NCBI RefSeq assembly: GCF_030814225.1
Contig: NZ_JAUSUR010000004.1
Location: 62,001-126,000, forward strand
Origin: Breznakia pachnodae
GTDB taxonomy: Bacteria > Bacillota_I > Bacilli_A > Erysipelotrichales > Erysipelotrichaceae
DNA length: 64,000 nucleotides
Reading direction: 5' to 3'
The notes under the pieces were generated by a model. The model worked only from the letters and a program-made list of their open reading frames with translations, was not told the origin of the DNA and searched no databases. The position numbers and the translations under genes are program-made. Below, in pieces: positions 1 through 8,621 of this stretch. Numbering within the stretch: the first letter of the stretch is position 1; each line of letters opens with the position of its first letter.

Positions 1-269
1 CCTTTGTTTTTTGTTTCATAGATATAGATTTTGGTTACTTCATTCATAGGCTCTTTATTCGTGCATGCTTGATGAAAATCATCATTTCTTAATTTCAACC
101 AATTCTCACTAGTATTAAAGCGATAAAAAGACGCATACCACTCTGTTAAGCTAAATTCAGTTCTTGGATGCATATCTTTCAGGATCTTCTTTCTAAATTC
201 ATACCACTTCTCTTTTGATAGTATCTGATGGGTATATGGTGGATTGATACTAATCATTATTGATTTCAT
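1..269 (-). CDS. ASCH/PUA-like domain protein, cut by window edge
   Basis: Only the first 89 residues lie in the window; the 3' part is beyond base 1. The start ATG at 269 has GGAGG 8-10 bases upstream. The protein opens MKSIMISINPPYTHQIL, continues with K..WYEFRKK and reaches KIYIYETKNK at the edge. This order (short beta strand, I..P.Y...I, then K.YEFRK, then a strand ending IYIYET) is typical of ASCH-domain proteins, a PUA-like fold thought to bind RNA or modified nucleotides and common on phages and plasmids. The start overlaps the end of the preceding gene by 20 bases, so the two are probably translated together. The family is assigned by eye. Confidence 0.65.
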   Translation of the reverse strand, partial: MKSIMISINPPYTHQILSKEKWYEFRKKILKDMHPRTEFSLTEWYASFYRFNTSENWLKLRNDDFHQACTNKEPMNEVTKIYIYETKNK

Positions 270-816
270 TTACATCACTCCTCCTATCTTTAGTTTTGAT
301 CCAAGAACTGGGAACTTGGGCATTCTTGTTATCTGATATATCAAATTCTTCGTCATTACACACAAAATTCATAAATACTTCCTCACTAACAGTAATTGAT
401 CTGCTTGAAGGTAAGTCTAAAATACTTCCAAGTTTTAGTTTCACATTATCACTTAATGTAGGATTATCACGGAGTGTACCTTCTAATACATCAATGGAAT
501 AACTCACAACTTCAAAATGAATTCCGGAAAGTTTCTCCATGATAACTTTATTTGCCTGATTAAGCGATGGATTGATTTCAAATCCTTTTTCTAAATCGTA
601 AGAAACGCTTATTACATCACATAAGTAATATTCTTCTCCATTGATTTCTATTGCAGTTTCTTCATCAAACAATTGTTCTTTTCCATCATCACTGGTAATA
701 TGAAAAGCAATTGAAACCGTTGCACCCGTTACAAGCTGACCTTCAAATTTCTTTTCTCCAAAATAATTGAATTGATAGTCGTAACACAAAATTCCTTTTT
801 CTTTATTATTTTCCAT
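250..816 (-). CDS. Hypothetical protein, 188 aa
   Basis: I do not recognise this protein. It is acidic and soluble, with no membrane segment or signal peptide, and its N-terminal half (about 20-75) alternates hydrophobic and polar residues as in a beta-rich domain. The start has AAAGGA 10 bases upstream. It lies 3 bases downstream of the PD-(D/E)XK-like gene and overlaps the ASCH gene by 20 bases, so all belong to one transcription unit at the end of the relaxase train. Function unknown. Confidence 0.8.
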   Translation of the reverse strand: MENNKEKGILCYDYQFNYFGEKKFEGQLVTGATVSIAFHITSDDGKEQLFDEETAIEINGEEYYLCDVISVSYDLEKGFEINPSLNQANKVIMEKLSGIHFEVVSYSIDVLEGTLRDNPTLSDNVKLKLGSILDLPSSRSITVSEEVFMNFVCNDEEFDISDNKNAQVPSSWIKTKDRRSDVNEINND

Positions 817-819
817 TTT

Positions 820-1242
820 CTAATATCCTTTCATCATCAGGTTCACGATTGCCTGATTCATTATCAAATCCTTTTTGAAGTATGGTTGATGAATAATGCT
901 CCAACGCCCACCCTCTTCCACTCCAATTACTCCGATATATTTCTTTTCCTTCAGATAACCGAAATATTTGTTTAATATCAGTTCCTTCTTTTCAATTGGA
1001 ATTACAATCCAACTTTTGTGTACATACTTCATATTTTCTTCTGCCTGCAAGAACACTTTCTTGATATCCGTTAATTTAAATTCGAATGCATTTATTTGAA
1101 AGTTATCCTGGTACTTTTCAATTGTTACTAAATCCGAACAACCTTCTCGGATCTCACATTCAAATTGATGTTTAATTGCTCTGCCCTTCTGGTTGTAATA
1201 CTTCCAAAATAGATCTTTTAAATTCTTCTCAGTTAAAAACAT
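820..1242 (-). CDS. Small PD-(D/E)XK-like protein
   Basis: This 140-residue protein has GCSDLV near residue 35-40 and AFEFK near residue 52-56, followed by a helix with Q67 (KVFLQAEE). D, then E-x-K, then a following helix is the arrangement of PD-(D/E)XK nuclease-fold proteins, which usually cut or bind DNA. There is no DNA-binding extension, so the domain is minimal. The start has AAGGAGG 7 bases upstream. It sits between a coiled-coil micro-protein and an unknown gene in the relaxase unit. The fold is inferred from spacing of a few residues; nuclease activity is not shown. Confidence 0.5.
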   Translation of the reverse strand: MFLTEKNLKDLFWKYYNQKGRAIKHQFECEIREGCSDLVTIEKYQDNFQINAFEFKLTDIKKVFLQAEENMKYVHKSWIVIPIEKKELILNKYFGYLKEKKYIGVIGVEEGGRWSIIHQPYFKKDLIMNQAIVNLMMKGY

Positions 1243-1253
1243 CAGTTCCTCCT

Positions 1254-1448
1254 TTATAGTTGTTTTGCCTTTTCTTCAATCTCACTCAAGCGCTTTTTAG
1301 CTGCATCTGCATCACTCTTCAACTTATAGAGTGGTTTCAACTGTTGATCAATATCTTCTAACTCTTTCTTGATTTTTTCTTGTTCATTAAGTTGCTTTTG
1401 TTTCTTCTTTTCTAAATCACTAATTTTCTTATCTAACACTTTGCTCAT
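1254..1448 (-). CDS. Short coiled-coil protein
   Basis: The 64-residue product is nearly all charged heptads (KKISDLEKKKQKQLNEQEKI and on), predicting one long coiled coil with no membrane or enzymatic motif. It resembles in character the small DUF4315-type coiled-coil proteins found next to relaxases and coupling proteins on Bacillota elements, but I cannot assign the family. The start has AAAGGAG 9 bases upstream. It may be a relaxosome accessory protein; this is inference from position. Confidence 0.7.
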   Translation of the reverse strand: MSKVLDKKISDLEKKKQKQLNEQEKIKKELEDIDQQLKPLYKLKSDADAAKKRLSEIEEKAKQL

Positions 1449-1482
1449 ATTAGTTTTCTCCTTTACAATGTTCTTATGTCTT

Positions 1483-2013
1483 TTATTTATATGAAATCAA
1501 TGTATCAAAAGCAATTGCATAATTACTTTTAACATCCCAACTAATTTCTTCAAGGTATTTCTTGAATTTTTTGCTTTTCATATGCCCTTCACTTAAATTA
1601 GGCTGTATATCTTTCATTAAGCACCAACCTAAATAAAGATCTCGTAATATCAATTCTCTATCCTTTGCGACATTTATCATTTCATTTTCATCAATTAAAT
1701 CATTACTTGAATACATAAGTTTATAAATACGTCTAATGGTACATTCTGCCAAAACTTTATTATTATCTTCATCAAGAAGACATAGTTTAATCTTTTCTTT
1801 TTCAATATATTGCTCGATCATTTCAGGTGGTAAGTAGTTAAAAAAAGATATATTTTTGTATCCTGTTAAAATCATTTCAATTGATTCTTTATTTACTCCT
1901 AAAAAATATATATTTCCTTTTGCTAAACCCAATATTTTAGAGACTTTTTTTTCATATTCTAATGATTTTAATTTTGCTGAACCCATACAATTAACCATCT
2001 TATTTATAATCAT
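1483..2013 (-). CDS. Hypothetical protein with possible PUA/ASCH-like half
   Basis: The product has 176 residues. Residues 33-100 run as a strand (NIYFLGV), a helix with ILTGYK, then KLCLLDEDNNKVLAECTI, which is reminiscent of the ASCH/PUA-like protein at the window start, but the match is weak. The start overlaps the end of the upstream membrane protein by 14 bases and has no clear Shine-Dalgarno sequence, so it is probably translationally coupled. An internal ATG at residue 6 or 10 could also be used. Function unknown. Confidence 0.65.
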   Translation of the reverse strand: MIINKMVNCMGSAKLKSLEYEKKVSKILGLAKGNIYFLGVNKESIEMILTGYKNISFFNYLPPEMIEQYIEKEKIKLCLLDEDNNKVLAECTIRRIYKLMYSSNDLIDENEMINVAKDRELILRDLYLGWCLMKDIQPNLSEGHMKSKKFKKYLEEISWDVKSNYAIAFDTLISYK

Positions 2014-3106
2014 TTTCTAACAATTCCTTAGCAAATACTTTTTTTAACTGATAATCAACTGATATTATATAGTGAGGCTTATCCAATGCATTCATTACCT
2101 CTTCCATCTCAAGAATTTTAATTATTTTATTATTATACTTCTGTCGCTTACTATTTTTCTCATTGTTCATTTTATTTTCAAATGTCAATAAATTAATTAC
2201 TGGTTTCTCTAAAGCTGAATTTAATAACTTTTTAAATTTTTCAATTTCAAGGTCATTAATGAAATCAATAATCTCTAAATCTACATCACCATGATTTTGA
2301 TTACTACAGTATATATTCGTTATAATCCATCTATTTATATAATAGTATTGCCACCAATTCTCGTTTTTCCATGATTCACTTTCTTTGGCTTTATTAGTGG
2401 CTTCCTTAATAAGTTCTTTAGATTGTTCATCAAATTTGCTTGCTATTTTGGTATATATATCTGTACTTGTTTTGGCTGCTCTTGTACCAGTTATATAGGC
2501 ACGTCGCCATACACTATATTTTTTAGCATTTGCTGGCACCATATTTCTTGGACAATCTCCACATCGAGTTCTAGAGCGATAATTCATGTGTATCCCAAAA
2601 TGATATTTATGATCAATATAACTTTTAAATGCTAATTCTATAAAAACTAACAGAAATTGAAATACTATACATCCAAATACCATGTTTAATAGAATGGGGA
2701 TCTCTGCTAAACCCATGATTACGAAAACACCCATTAGTAAATCAAATGTAAACGTCTTAATCATATCTGGTCCTAATAATTCACTCACTAAATCTCCTGT
2801 AGAAGTCCTCCTAAAAATTGATGAACAAGATATTCCAACAATTATAAAGATTCCTATAAAAGGAATAAGGAACGAAATCTCTGTAAACTCTGTACTAAGG
2901 AATTCCTTGATTTCTATTACTTCTTGATAATTATTCATCACCCAAACTATTCCAATCCAAAAAGATAGAATTAACAATAAATTTAAGATCCATTTATCAA
3001 TACGCATGATGACATGGATTATTCTTGTTCTAATATAAACTTTCTCTTCGATGTCTTTACTACTGTATAAATCACTCCATAATTTTTTAATTATAAGTTT
3101 CATCAT
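2000..3106 (-). CDS. Membrane protein downstream of relaxase, 368 aa
   Basis: The N-terminal half has about four hydrophobic segments (near residues 38-58, 77-97, 115-135 and 138-160). The remainder is a hydrophilic cytoplasmic-looking domain with a short CGDCP motif near residue 185. The start follows GGAAGGTAAGAG and lies 3 bases after the relaxase stop. Its place directly after the relaxase suggests a role in DNA transfer, or in entry exclusion, but no family is recognised. Confidence 0.75.
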   Translation of the reverse strand: MMKLIIKKLWSDLYSSKDIEEKVYIRTRIIHVIMRIDKWILNLLLILSFWIGIVWVMNNYQEVIEIKEFLSTEFTEISFLIPFIGIFIIVGISCSSIFRRTSTGDLVSELLGPDMIKTFTFDLLMGVFVIMGLAEIPILLNMVFGCIVFQFLLVFIELAFKSYIDHKYHFGIHMNYRSRTRCGDCPRNMVPANAKKYSVWRRAYITGTRAAKTSTDIYTKIASKFDEQSKELIKEATNKAKESESWKNENWWQYYYINRWIITNIYCSNQNHGDVDLEIIDFINDLEIEKFKKLLNSALEKPVINLLTFENKMNNEKNSKRQKYNNKIIKILEMEEVMNALDKPHYIISVDYQLKKVFAKELLENDYK

Positions 3107-3109
3107 CTC

Positions 3110-4378
3110 TTACCTTCCAATCACTTTACTTCTAATTTCTTCTTGTGCTTTACGAGCTACTTCATCTGCTTGTCGTTGCATACTTTTACCAGCATAATAT
3201 GTGTGTTCAATACTAGAAGATAAATCTAGTACTGTTGCATGCAGAAAATTAGTTGCTCTAGTTTTTATATTGTTCTTTCGCAGTCCTCGAATAACTCGCT
3301 TATCATCAAACTCCTCTTCATAGTCTTCACAATCTAATCTATAAGCTTTGATATTAGATAAAATTAAATTTGCTAATCTTGTATCAATTTGATCTATTCT
3401 TTTTTGTTTGAAGTTAATCTTATCTTCACTATCTTTATCGCCACCATAAATAATAATTTGTGCTTCTACCTCTTTATCCAAATGTTCAATAAATTCTTTG
3501 TATACTTCACTAATTCCTCCATGCTTTTTTATATAATCTACTAACTCCATTATCTCTTCCCTATGAGGTTTAATATTTGCACTATTAAATTTAAAAGATC
3601 CTTGTTGTGGAAGGACCTTTTCTAAATGCTCCAATTTTTGAGTATATTCTTTATCTACCTTATAAGCCTTTTTACTGTTATTTTCACTTTTAACTATCAA
3701 CCTTTTAATATTGTCTGAAAATCCAAGTTCATCTAACTTTTTAAATAAACCATGCTTCAAATCATCTCTTTTGATATATAAGTCTGTATTCAATTTCATT
3801 AATCTTGTAATTGCACTATTTGCTTTTGTTAATTTAGATTTCTCAATCATATATCTTTTCTTTGTTCTCTTCTTTTCATAAAAGGAAACATGAACATGTG
3901 GTTGATTCGTATTCGTATGATAATATGCACTCCAACTTACATTTTCCGGATCAAACCCCAAAGCTTTAATATTTTTGTTCATTGTTTTCTTAATTAAATC
4001 TTGCATATTTTTTTTAGGCTTTAGATTGTTATCACTAGCAAATTCATCTGTAAATGATATTACACAGTTATAAACAATTTCTGGTTTGTACTTTTCCAGT
4101 TCTGACAATACTTTTTCCTGTGTTAAATAACCAGTGTGATTAAAAGCACCGGTGGAACCAATTCTATAATTGTAATAATCGAATGCATCCTTTGTATTTT
4201 CTGTCTCAATACCTGCATCTAAACTATAAAATGTTTTATCACATGCATCACTTCGATTAAAATACTTATGCATACCTTTGGTATTAGTTTTTAACAACTT
4301 AGGGGGAGGTTTCCCCCTAAAATATTCTGTAGCCCTATATCGCAAATCAAATATTATACCAGGTGTCGTTTTTTCCAT
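3110..4378 (-). CDS. Conjugative relaxase, MobL-like (MOB-L / MobP2 type)
   Basis: This 422-residue protein carries the metal-binding histidine signature of HUH relaxases near residue 153-165: H-T-N-T-N-Q-P-H-V-H-V-S, preceded by WSAYY. Upstream are a tyrosine-rich stretch (FDYYNYR, about residue 66-72) and TGAFNHTGYLT, as in the MobL proteins of Bacillota plasmids such as pLS20. These enzymes nick one strand at oriT, stay covalently attached and lead the strand into the recipient. The C-terminal half is helical and charged. It follows the coupling-protein gene by 14 bases with its own AAAGGAG site. Which tyrosine is catalytic cannot be decided by eye. Confidence 0.85.
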   Translation of the reverse strand: MEKTTPGIIFDLRYRATEYFRGKPPPKLLKTNTKGMHKYFNRSDACDKTFYSLDAGIETENTKDAFDYYNYRIGSTGAFNHTGYLTQEKVLSELEKYKPEIVYNCVISFTDEFASDNNLKPKKNMQDLIKKTMNKNIKALGFDPENVSWSAYYHTNTNQPHVHVSFYEKKRTKKRYMIEKSKLTKANSAITRLMKLNTDLYIKRDDLKHGLFKKLDELGFSDNIKRLIVKSENNSKKAYKVDKEYTQKLEHLEKVLPQQGSFKFNSANIKPHREEIMELVDYIKKHGGISEVYKEFIEHLDKEVEAQIIIYGGDKDSEDKINFKQKRIDQIDTRLANLILSNIKAYRLDCEDYEEEFDDKRVIRGLRKNNIKTRATNFLHATVLDLSSSIEHTYYAGKSMQRQADEVARKAQEEIRSKVIGR

Positions 4379-4392
4379 ATAGACCTTCTCCT

Positions 4393-6528
4393 TTATATTC
4401 TAAATATATCTTCTAGTTTAGATCTTTGATTATTATGAGGATTGTTCATCCTTAATGTTAGATCTACATCTGGTATGCTACTCTCTTCTTGATCATCAAT
4501 ATCAACAGATTGTAACCATGTTGAGAATTCCTTACTTTTCAAATAATTTTCTACTGCAAATAATTCTCCATTTACATCGGCATCAGATTTCTTCTGTTTG
4601 ATATGATGTTCAACAGATTCTCTTAAATCACTGCGTGAGGACCAATACCACAACATATTCTTTTCATTTGGTAGTTTAGCACCAGGTTTCATAAAATGTT
4701 TAGCTGCGGCGTTAAACATATCTTCATCCTCCATCTCTGGCTTATCTGTTGTAAACTCAAAAAACCTAGGAACAGCCCATTTTAATGTTTGGTCATCTCT
4801 TTCAACTTCTGTTTCATCATGTTCCATTTCTTTATACCAGTCATATTCACTAGCATCTGGTAAATATACTTCCATAGGTTGAGTATATAATCGTGTAACA
4901 ATGATTCCGTTACCATCTCTATTATCTGCACTCATTAATTTGTTTGCGTCCTTCAATGGAACAGATTGTTTTGACCATCCAACATTACCGCCTGAATTGC
5001 TTCCAGTTTGCGAATAGTTTCCACCTAAGTTATCTACCCATAAAGTTTCATTTCCGATTTGCTTCGACATCTCTTCGCAAGTTGCATAGTCAGAACTCGA
5101 GATAAAGTATTTCAAGTTACAGTTTGAACGAATCGTCTTAGCAACCTCTGGTCCATAGATTTCATCCATTTGTCCATAATCCTGAACATATAAGTGATAT
5201 ACAATTTCACGAGATAAAGCAACTGTGATTTTTCTTTGAAAATTATTTACCTTAGGCATATTCCCAAATTCATCATAAATATTATGAACACGTTTTTTTA
5301 GTTTTCTACCTGGCATTCCATTGGCTTCAAAAACCAACTCTTGATATGACTGATCAAATATCATACCGGCAACTGAATCATACGTATTCTTTTCATCTGG
5401 GTTCACTACAAAGAGTGCTTTCTTCCCTTCTGTAAAATCACTAAACTTAAAATCACTTCGTGACAATACCTTTGCAAGTTTCCTTGTAGAAAAAGTATGT
5501 AGTGTCGCCAATGCTGATGTCATAAATGACCCCTTTGTTCTTTCTGGAGCATTTGCAACTGCTGTATATGCTACTCTTGCAGTATCTGATTCATTTAAAC
5601 TTTCCATAAACATTGATAACACCATCTTCTGTGCTTTTGATCCAGAGTGCTTATCATTAACAGGAATTTCCCCACCTAATAATGCAAGGGTTTGATATAC
5701 CGAATAAAAGTTTTTTCTGTCCTCTGGAATGTTTGCGGAACATACACTCAGGATAATCCCTTTGATCATCGCCTTCTGACCATCCAGCCAAATTTTTTCG
5801 CCTGCACCATTATCTACAACGATTTGTGCAACAATATCTTCTGCATATTGATCTGCATCGTCAACCTTTCCTTCATTGATACATTGAATAATGTTATTAA
5901 GTGGATTCCAGCAATCACTATATTGAAGATTTCTCAAATCGATTACATAGATTTCATATCCTCTTTTTTTCAAATACTTATGGAAGTCTTGATAGAATTC
6001 TTTTTTAGGATCGTTAAAAATCATACTCTCCATAGCCATCGAACAAATCATAACTAATTGTCTAATTATTTTTCTTGATTTCCCAGAACGTGTAGATCCT
6101 ACACATAATGAATGAACCGCTTCCTTTTCATAAAGCACTTCATTACGATCAAGTTTATTTACTGGTGGACCTCCAATCGTCAACGTTTCATTCGTATCAA
6201 TAGAAGTAATTGCAAAAAATTCTCTTTGCTCTTTTTCTGTTGCCCACCTTGCAGCTGCTAAGTCATCATCTTGTACTGGCTTCTTAAACTGAAACATTTT
6301 AAACATAAACAATATAACCATAACCCATGCTGCAAAAGTTAATGTAAATATCTCTTTTCCTCTAAGACCAACTACATACAGAAAATCATAGTTTTCATTT
6401 AGCATGTCTACTTCCAGTCGCCAGAATAATATACATACAGCAATACCTATTATTGGAAGTGCAACTATAGCTAGTACTATATCTATAGCAACACCTTTTG
6501 ATTTATATTTATTCTTTTCTTTACTCAT
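4393..6528 (-). CDS. virD4: Type IV coupling protein, VirD4/TraG family
   Basis: The product is an inner-membrane ATPase that hands the relaxase-DNA complex to the secretion channel. Two N-terminal membrane segments (about residues 15-38 and 55-75) precede the nucleotide-binding domain. The Walker A motif GSTRSGKS is near residue 145 and FNDPKKE follows about 25 residues later; VVNPDEKNTY and YDEFGNMPKVNNF give the second conserved ATPase blocks. I start the protein at MSKEKNKY (6528) because AAGGAG lies 6 bases upstream; a start 13 codons earlier has no such site. With 711 residues it is of normal size. It opens the VirD4-relaxase unit and is preceded by the structured intergenic segment. 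Confidence 0.95.
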   Translation of the reverse strand: MSKEKNKYKSKGVAIDIVLAIVALPIIGIAVCILFWRLEVDMLNENYDFLYVVGLRGKEIFTLTFAAWVMVILFMFKMFQFKKPVQDDDLAAARWATEKEQREFFAITSIDTNETLTIGGPPVNKLDRNEVLYEKEAVHSLCVGSTRSGKSRKIIRQLVMICSMAMESMIFNDPKKEFYQDFHKYLKKRGYEIYVIDLRNLQYSDCWNPLNNIIQCINEGKVDDADQYAEDIVAQIVVDNGAGEKIWLDGQKAMIKGIILSVCSANIPEDRKNFYSVYQTLALLGGEIPVNDKHSGSKAQKMVLSMFMESLNESDTARVAYTAVANAPERTKGSFMTSALATLHTFSTRKLAKVLSRSDFKFSDFTEGKKALFVVNPDEKNTYDSVAGMIFDQSYQELVFEANGMPGRKLKKRVHNIYDEFGNMPKVNNFQRKITVALSREIVYHLYVQDYGQMDEIYGPEVAKTIRSNCNLKYFISSSDYATCEEMSKQIGNETLWVDNLGGNYSQTGSNSGGNVGWSKQSVPLKDANKLMSADNRDGNGIIVTRLYTQPMEVYLPDASEYDWYKEMEHDETEVERDDQTLKWAVPRFFEFTTDKPEMEDEDMFNAAAKHFMKPGAKLPNEKNMLWYWSSRSDLRESVEHHIKQKKSDADVNGELFAVENYLKSKEFSTWLQSVDIDDQEESSIPDVDLTLRMNNPHNNQRSKLEDIFRI

Positions 6529-6572
6529 AAATCTCCTTTCTGTGTAATACATAATTTTCAAATTCATGAATT

Positions 6573-6802
6573 AGTTTGATAAAATCTAACTAATAAAGGC
6601 GAACCTAAACCCTTTTTTTTATAGTTTTTTCAAGTGTTTTGTATCAGTTTGTAATACATCACCCTCAAAAATCGATAGAAAGTTTGATAATTTGAAACTC
6701 TAGTTTGGCTCGGTTTAGTGCATATAAACTAAAAAAGCGAACCATTGGTTCACTTTGTAATTTTTACATTAATATACTCATTATCTCTTCATAGTTTGAT
6801 AA
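6573..6802. repeat. Three direct copies of AGTTTGATAA
   Basis: The decamer AGTTTGATAA occurs at 6573-6582, 6681-6690 and 6793-6802 (TTATCAAACT on the minus strand), spaced 108 and 112 bases apart. The first lies just upstream of virD4 and the last beside a 19-bp palindrome. Regular near-identical spacing in an intergenic region upstream of coupling-protein and relaxase genes suits binding sites of a relaxosome or regulatory protein. No function is shown. Confidence 0.55.
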
Positions 6803-6965
6803 AACGTTGTGACCACTGGTCACAAGCGCCCCAGTGAGTTCGTTCGCGAACACACTCTTACCCTGCTCTCTATAATACGTGAACAAAGTTCGCGTTTTGT
6901 AGAGAGTGGACACGTGATAAGGTAGTACCTTTAAATAGTGTCCAAGCATTTTGCATTTCCATTAA
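6731..6965 (-). ncRNA. Structured non-coding segment ending in an intrinsic terminator; oriT or RNA candidate
   Basis: The gap between virD4 and the upstream gene holds a series of inverted repeats: TGGACAC/GTGTCCA (6907-6913, 6938-6944), CTCTCTA/TAGAGAG (6866-6872, 6900-6906) enclosing a 7-bp stem with an AAA loop (6878-6894), the 10-bp palindrome GTTCGCGAAC (6842-6851) and the 19-bp palindrome TTGTGACCACTGGTCACAA (6807-6825). On the minus strand the series ends with an 8-bp stem (6737-6753) followed by six T (6731-6736), a good intrinsic terminator. A minus-strand RNA of about 230 bases fits. Being next to the coupling protein and relaxase, it could also be the oriT. The 61-codon ORF across it does not look like a gene. 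Confidence 0.6.
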
Positions 6966-7679
6966 TCACATAGATAAGTCTTGCTCGTCATTACGATTAA
7001 TATCTTCATCATCTGACAAATAAAAAGCTTGCTTTTCTCTATTGAAATAACATAGAGAATGTTTATTAACAATATCACTTTCATCGAAAATGCCTTTCAA
7101 ATCTGTCACTTCATCAAACACATCCATCACGTCATCATATGCTCCAACTCGTAAAAGTTTCGATGCAATTTCTTCTGCTTCATCTAAACTTTTTGCAACA
7201 ATTTCTAATTCATTTTGATATGTACAATACTTAATAATTCTGAATACTTTATCTGTTTTGTCATCATATTGAAGAAGTTTTTGTTTTGATTCACAATCGG
7301 TTTCCTCAAACATTTTTAGTAAACTTTCACTTCTTTCTTCTATAGCATATTCAAGATTTTTTACAATATCGCTAAATAAAAGTTTAAGAATATCATCATC
7401 ATTTTCATATTGTTCTTTTGTGTAGAAATATTTCTTTGCATAAGAAATCATTTCTTTATTATCCAAAACCTGAGATAAATTAATAACAAAATCATCATAC
7501 TTTGTAATTGAAATTACATCCAATTTATTAATCATATAATTTAAAAACTGTTTGCAGTTTGGATAATCTACGTCTGTTATATCCATAAATTTTATATTAA
7601 AAGTATACATTGAATCAATCTTCACATCACAGCAAGAAAGATTTCCTTTCTTCAATTCTACAATTTCTTTTAGTTTCAT
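6966..7679 (-). CDS. Hypothetical acidic protein, 237 aa
   Basis: I do not recognise this soluble protein. It has a beta-like N-terminal part (residues 1-40), a helical middle with many Asp and Glu, and an acidic tail (DDEDINRNDEQD). The start is ATG with a GGAAT-type site. A terminator (7701-7730) stands upstream, and the structured RNA segment begins right after its stop codon. Acidic unknowns of this kind are frequent in transfer regions; antirestriction or DNA-mimic roles are possible but unsupported. Confidence 0.75.
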   Translation of the reverse strand: MKLKEIVELKKGNLSCCDVKIDSMYTFNIKFMDITDVDYPNCKQFLNYMINKLDVISITKYDDFVINLSQVLDNKEMISYAKKYFYTKEQYENDDDILKLLFSDIVKNLEYAIEERSESLLKMFEETDCESKQKLLQYDDKTDKVFRIIKYCTYQNELEIVAKSLDEAEEIASKLLRVGAYDDVMDVFDEVTDLKGIFDESDIVNKHSLCYFNREKQAFYLSDDEDINRNDEQDLSM

Positions 7680-7700
7680 AATTCCTCTTTTCTTAAGTAT

Positions 7701-7730
7701 ATCGAGTATATTTTTTAAAATATACTCGAT
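7701..7730. terminator. 14-bp perfect hairpin between genes
   Basis: ATCGAGTATATTTT and its exact complement are separated by TT (7701-7730). The A/T-rich inner stem can give a terminator in either direction. On the minus strand it follows the stop of the gene at 7737 and precedes the next start by about 20 bases, leaving only room for a ribosome-binding site. Confidence 0.6.
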
Positions 7731-7736
7731 TAATTT

Positions 7737-8168
7737 CTACCACCATGACCAATAAAGAATGGCATCATCACTTTCAATTGTTTCTAAAATCTGTTGCATT
7801 GTTGCTTTACATATTTCTAAATCAACTAAATAATTCTCATCATATTCATAATTTCCATAGAACAATCCATATTGAATTGGTAGCCTTTCTTTTGCTAATT
7901 CAAAGTCTTTTGTATCTAAAATATAACTCGATTCTTCTAACAAATACTGAATATCTTCTACACTGACTCGTATATAATCACAGTTTTGTAAATCATATTT
8001 CATTTCGAAATAGCCTTGCACGCAATTCACTTTTCGTAAAAACAAGTCTGCTACTGAATCGGGATAGTTCATATTATCTTGTTCATCATAATACAAAACT
8101 GCTTCTCCCTCTTTATATAAAAATAATCGTTTATCTTTTACTATTACAAATTTTTGGTCAAGTCCCAT
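7737..8168 (-). CDS. Hypothetical protein, 143 aa, MGLDQ... type
   Basis: The protein starts MGLDQKFVIVKDKR and ends YWSWW. Small proteins beginning MGLD(Q/M) with a following strand are common in phages and plasmids, but I know no function for them. It has no membrane segment. The middle (residues 60-90) reads as an amphipathic helical region rich in Glu. It lies between two other small unknown genes and upstream of a strong hairpin. Confidence 0.7.
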   Translation of the reverse strand: MGLDQKFVIVKDKRLFLYKEGEAVLYYDEQDNMNYPDSVADLFLRKVNCVQGYFEMKYDLQNCDYIRVSVEDIQYLLEESSYILDTKDFELAKERLPIQYGLFYGNYEYDENYLVDLEICKATMQQILETIESDDAILYWSWW

Positions 8169-8201
8169 ACAAGCAACCTCTATTTTATTAAGAGAAGGGG
8201 A

Positions 8202-8597
8202 TTACTCCCCAATCTCCTCATTACTAATTTTTCTTGTATACTCATCAAACATTTTTTTCATTTCTGGGTCTAATGAAGCATACTTTTTAAGTTGCTCTAT
8301 CTTTTTAAGTTCTGCCATTTTGCTATCCATTTTATTGAATAAAATAATATCTTCTTTTTCTTTTGTAACCTTTTCTATGTATTCATCCATATCAACTTTT
8401 TGAATAATTTCAATTGGCGTTTCTACACTTGTTAATGCTTTCATACTAGAAATCACTGTCACAACTCTTGCACAAAGTGGCAAATCTTCCTCGTCATAAT
8501 ATGGTGGAATTACCACAACATCATTCTTTTCTACCTCTACTTTTGAAGAGTATAATTTTTGAGTTCCTTCTTCACATACTGCATAAAAATATTTCAT
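8202..8597 (-). CDS. Hypothetical protein, 131 aa, with a long structured 5' leader
   Basis: The N-terminal half (residues 1-50) looks like a small beta barrel (KYFYAVCEEG, NDVVVIPPYY, CARVVTVIS), the C-terminal half is helical and charged. The start follows GGAGGACAATTAAT. The interest lies in its leader: about 230 bases with nested inverted repeats that could switch pairing just before the ribosome-binding site. Function unknown. Confidence 0.7.
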   Translation of the reverse strand: MKYFYAVCEEGTQKLYSSKVEVEKNDVVVIPPYYDEEDLPLCARVVTVISSMKALTSVETPIEIIQKVDMDEYIEKVTKEKEDIILFNKMDSKMAELKKIEQLKKYASLDPEMKKMFDEYTRKISNEEIGE

Positions 8598-8621
8598 ATT
8601 AATTGTCCTCCTTCATTTGAC

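Noticed and set aside
6764-6949. 61-codon ORF in the virD4 upstream gap
   Set aside because: It runs through inverted repeats, has no ribosome-binding site and a random-looking composition; the non-coding structure explains the sequence better.
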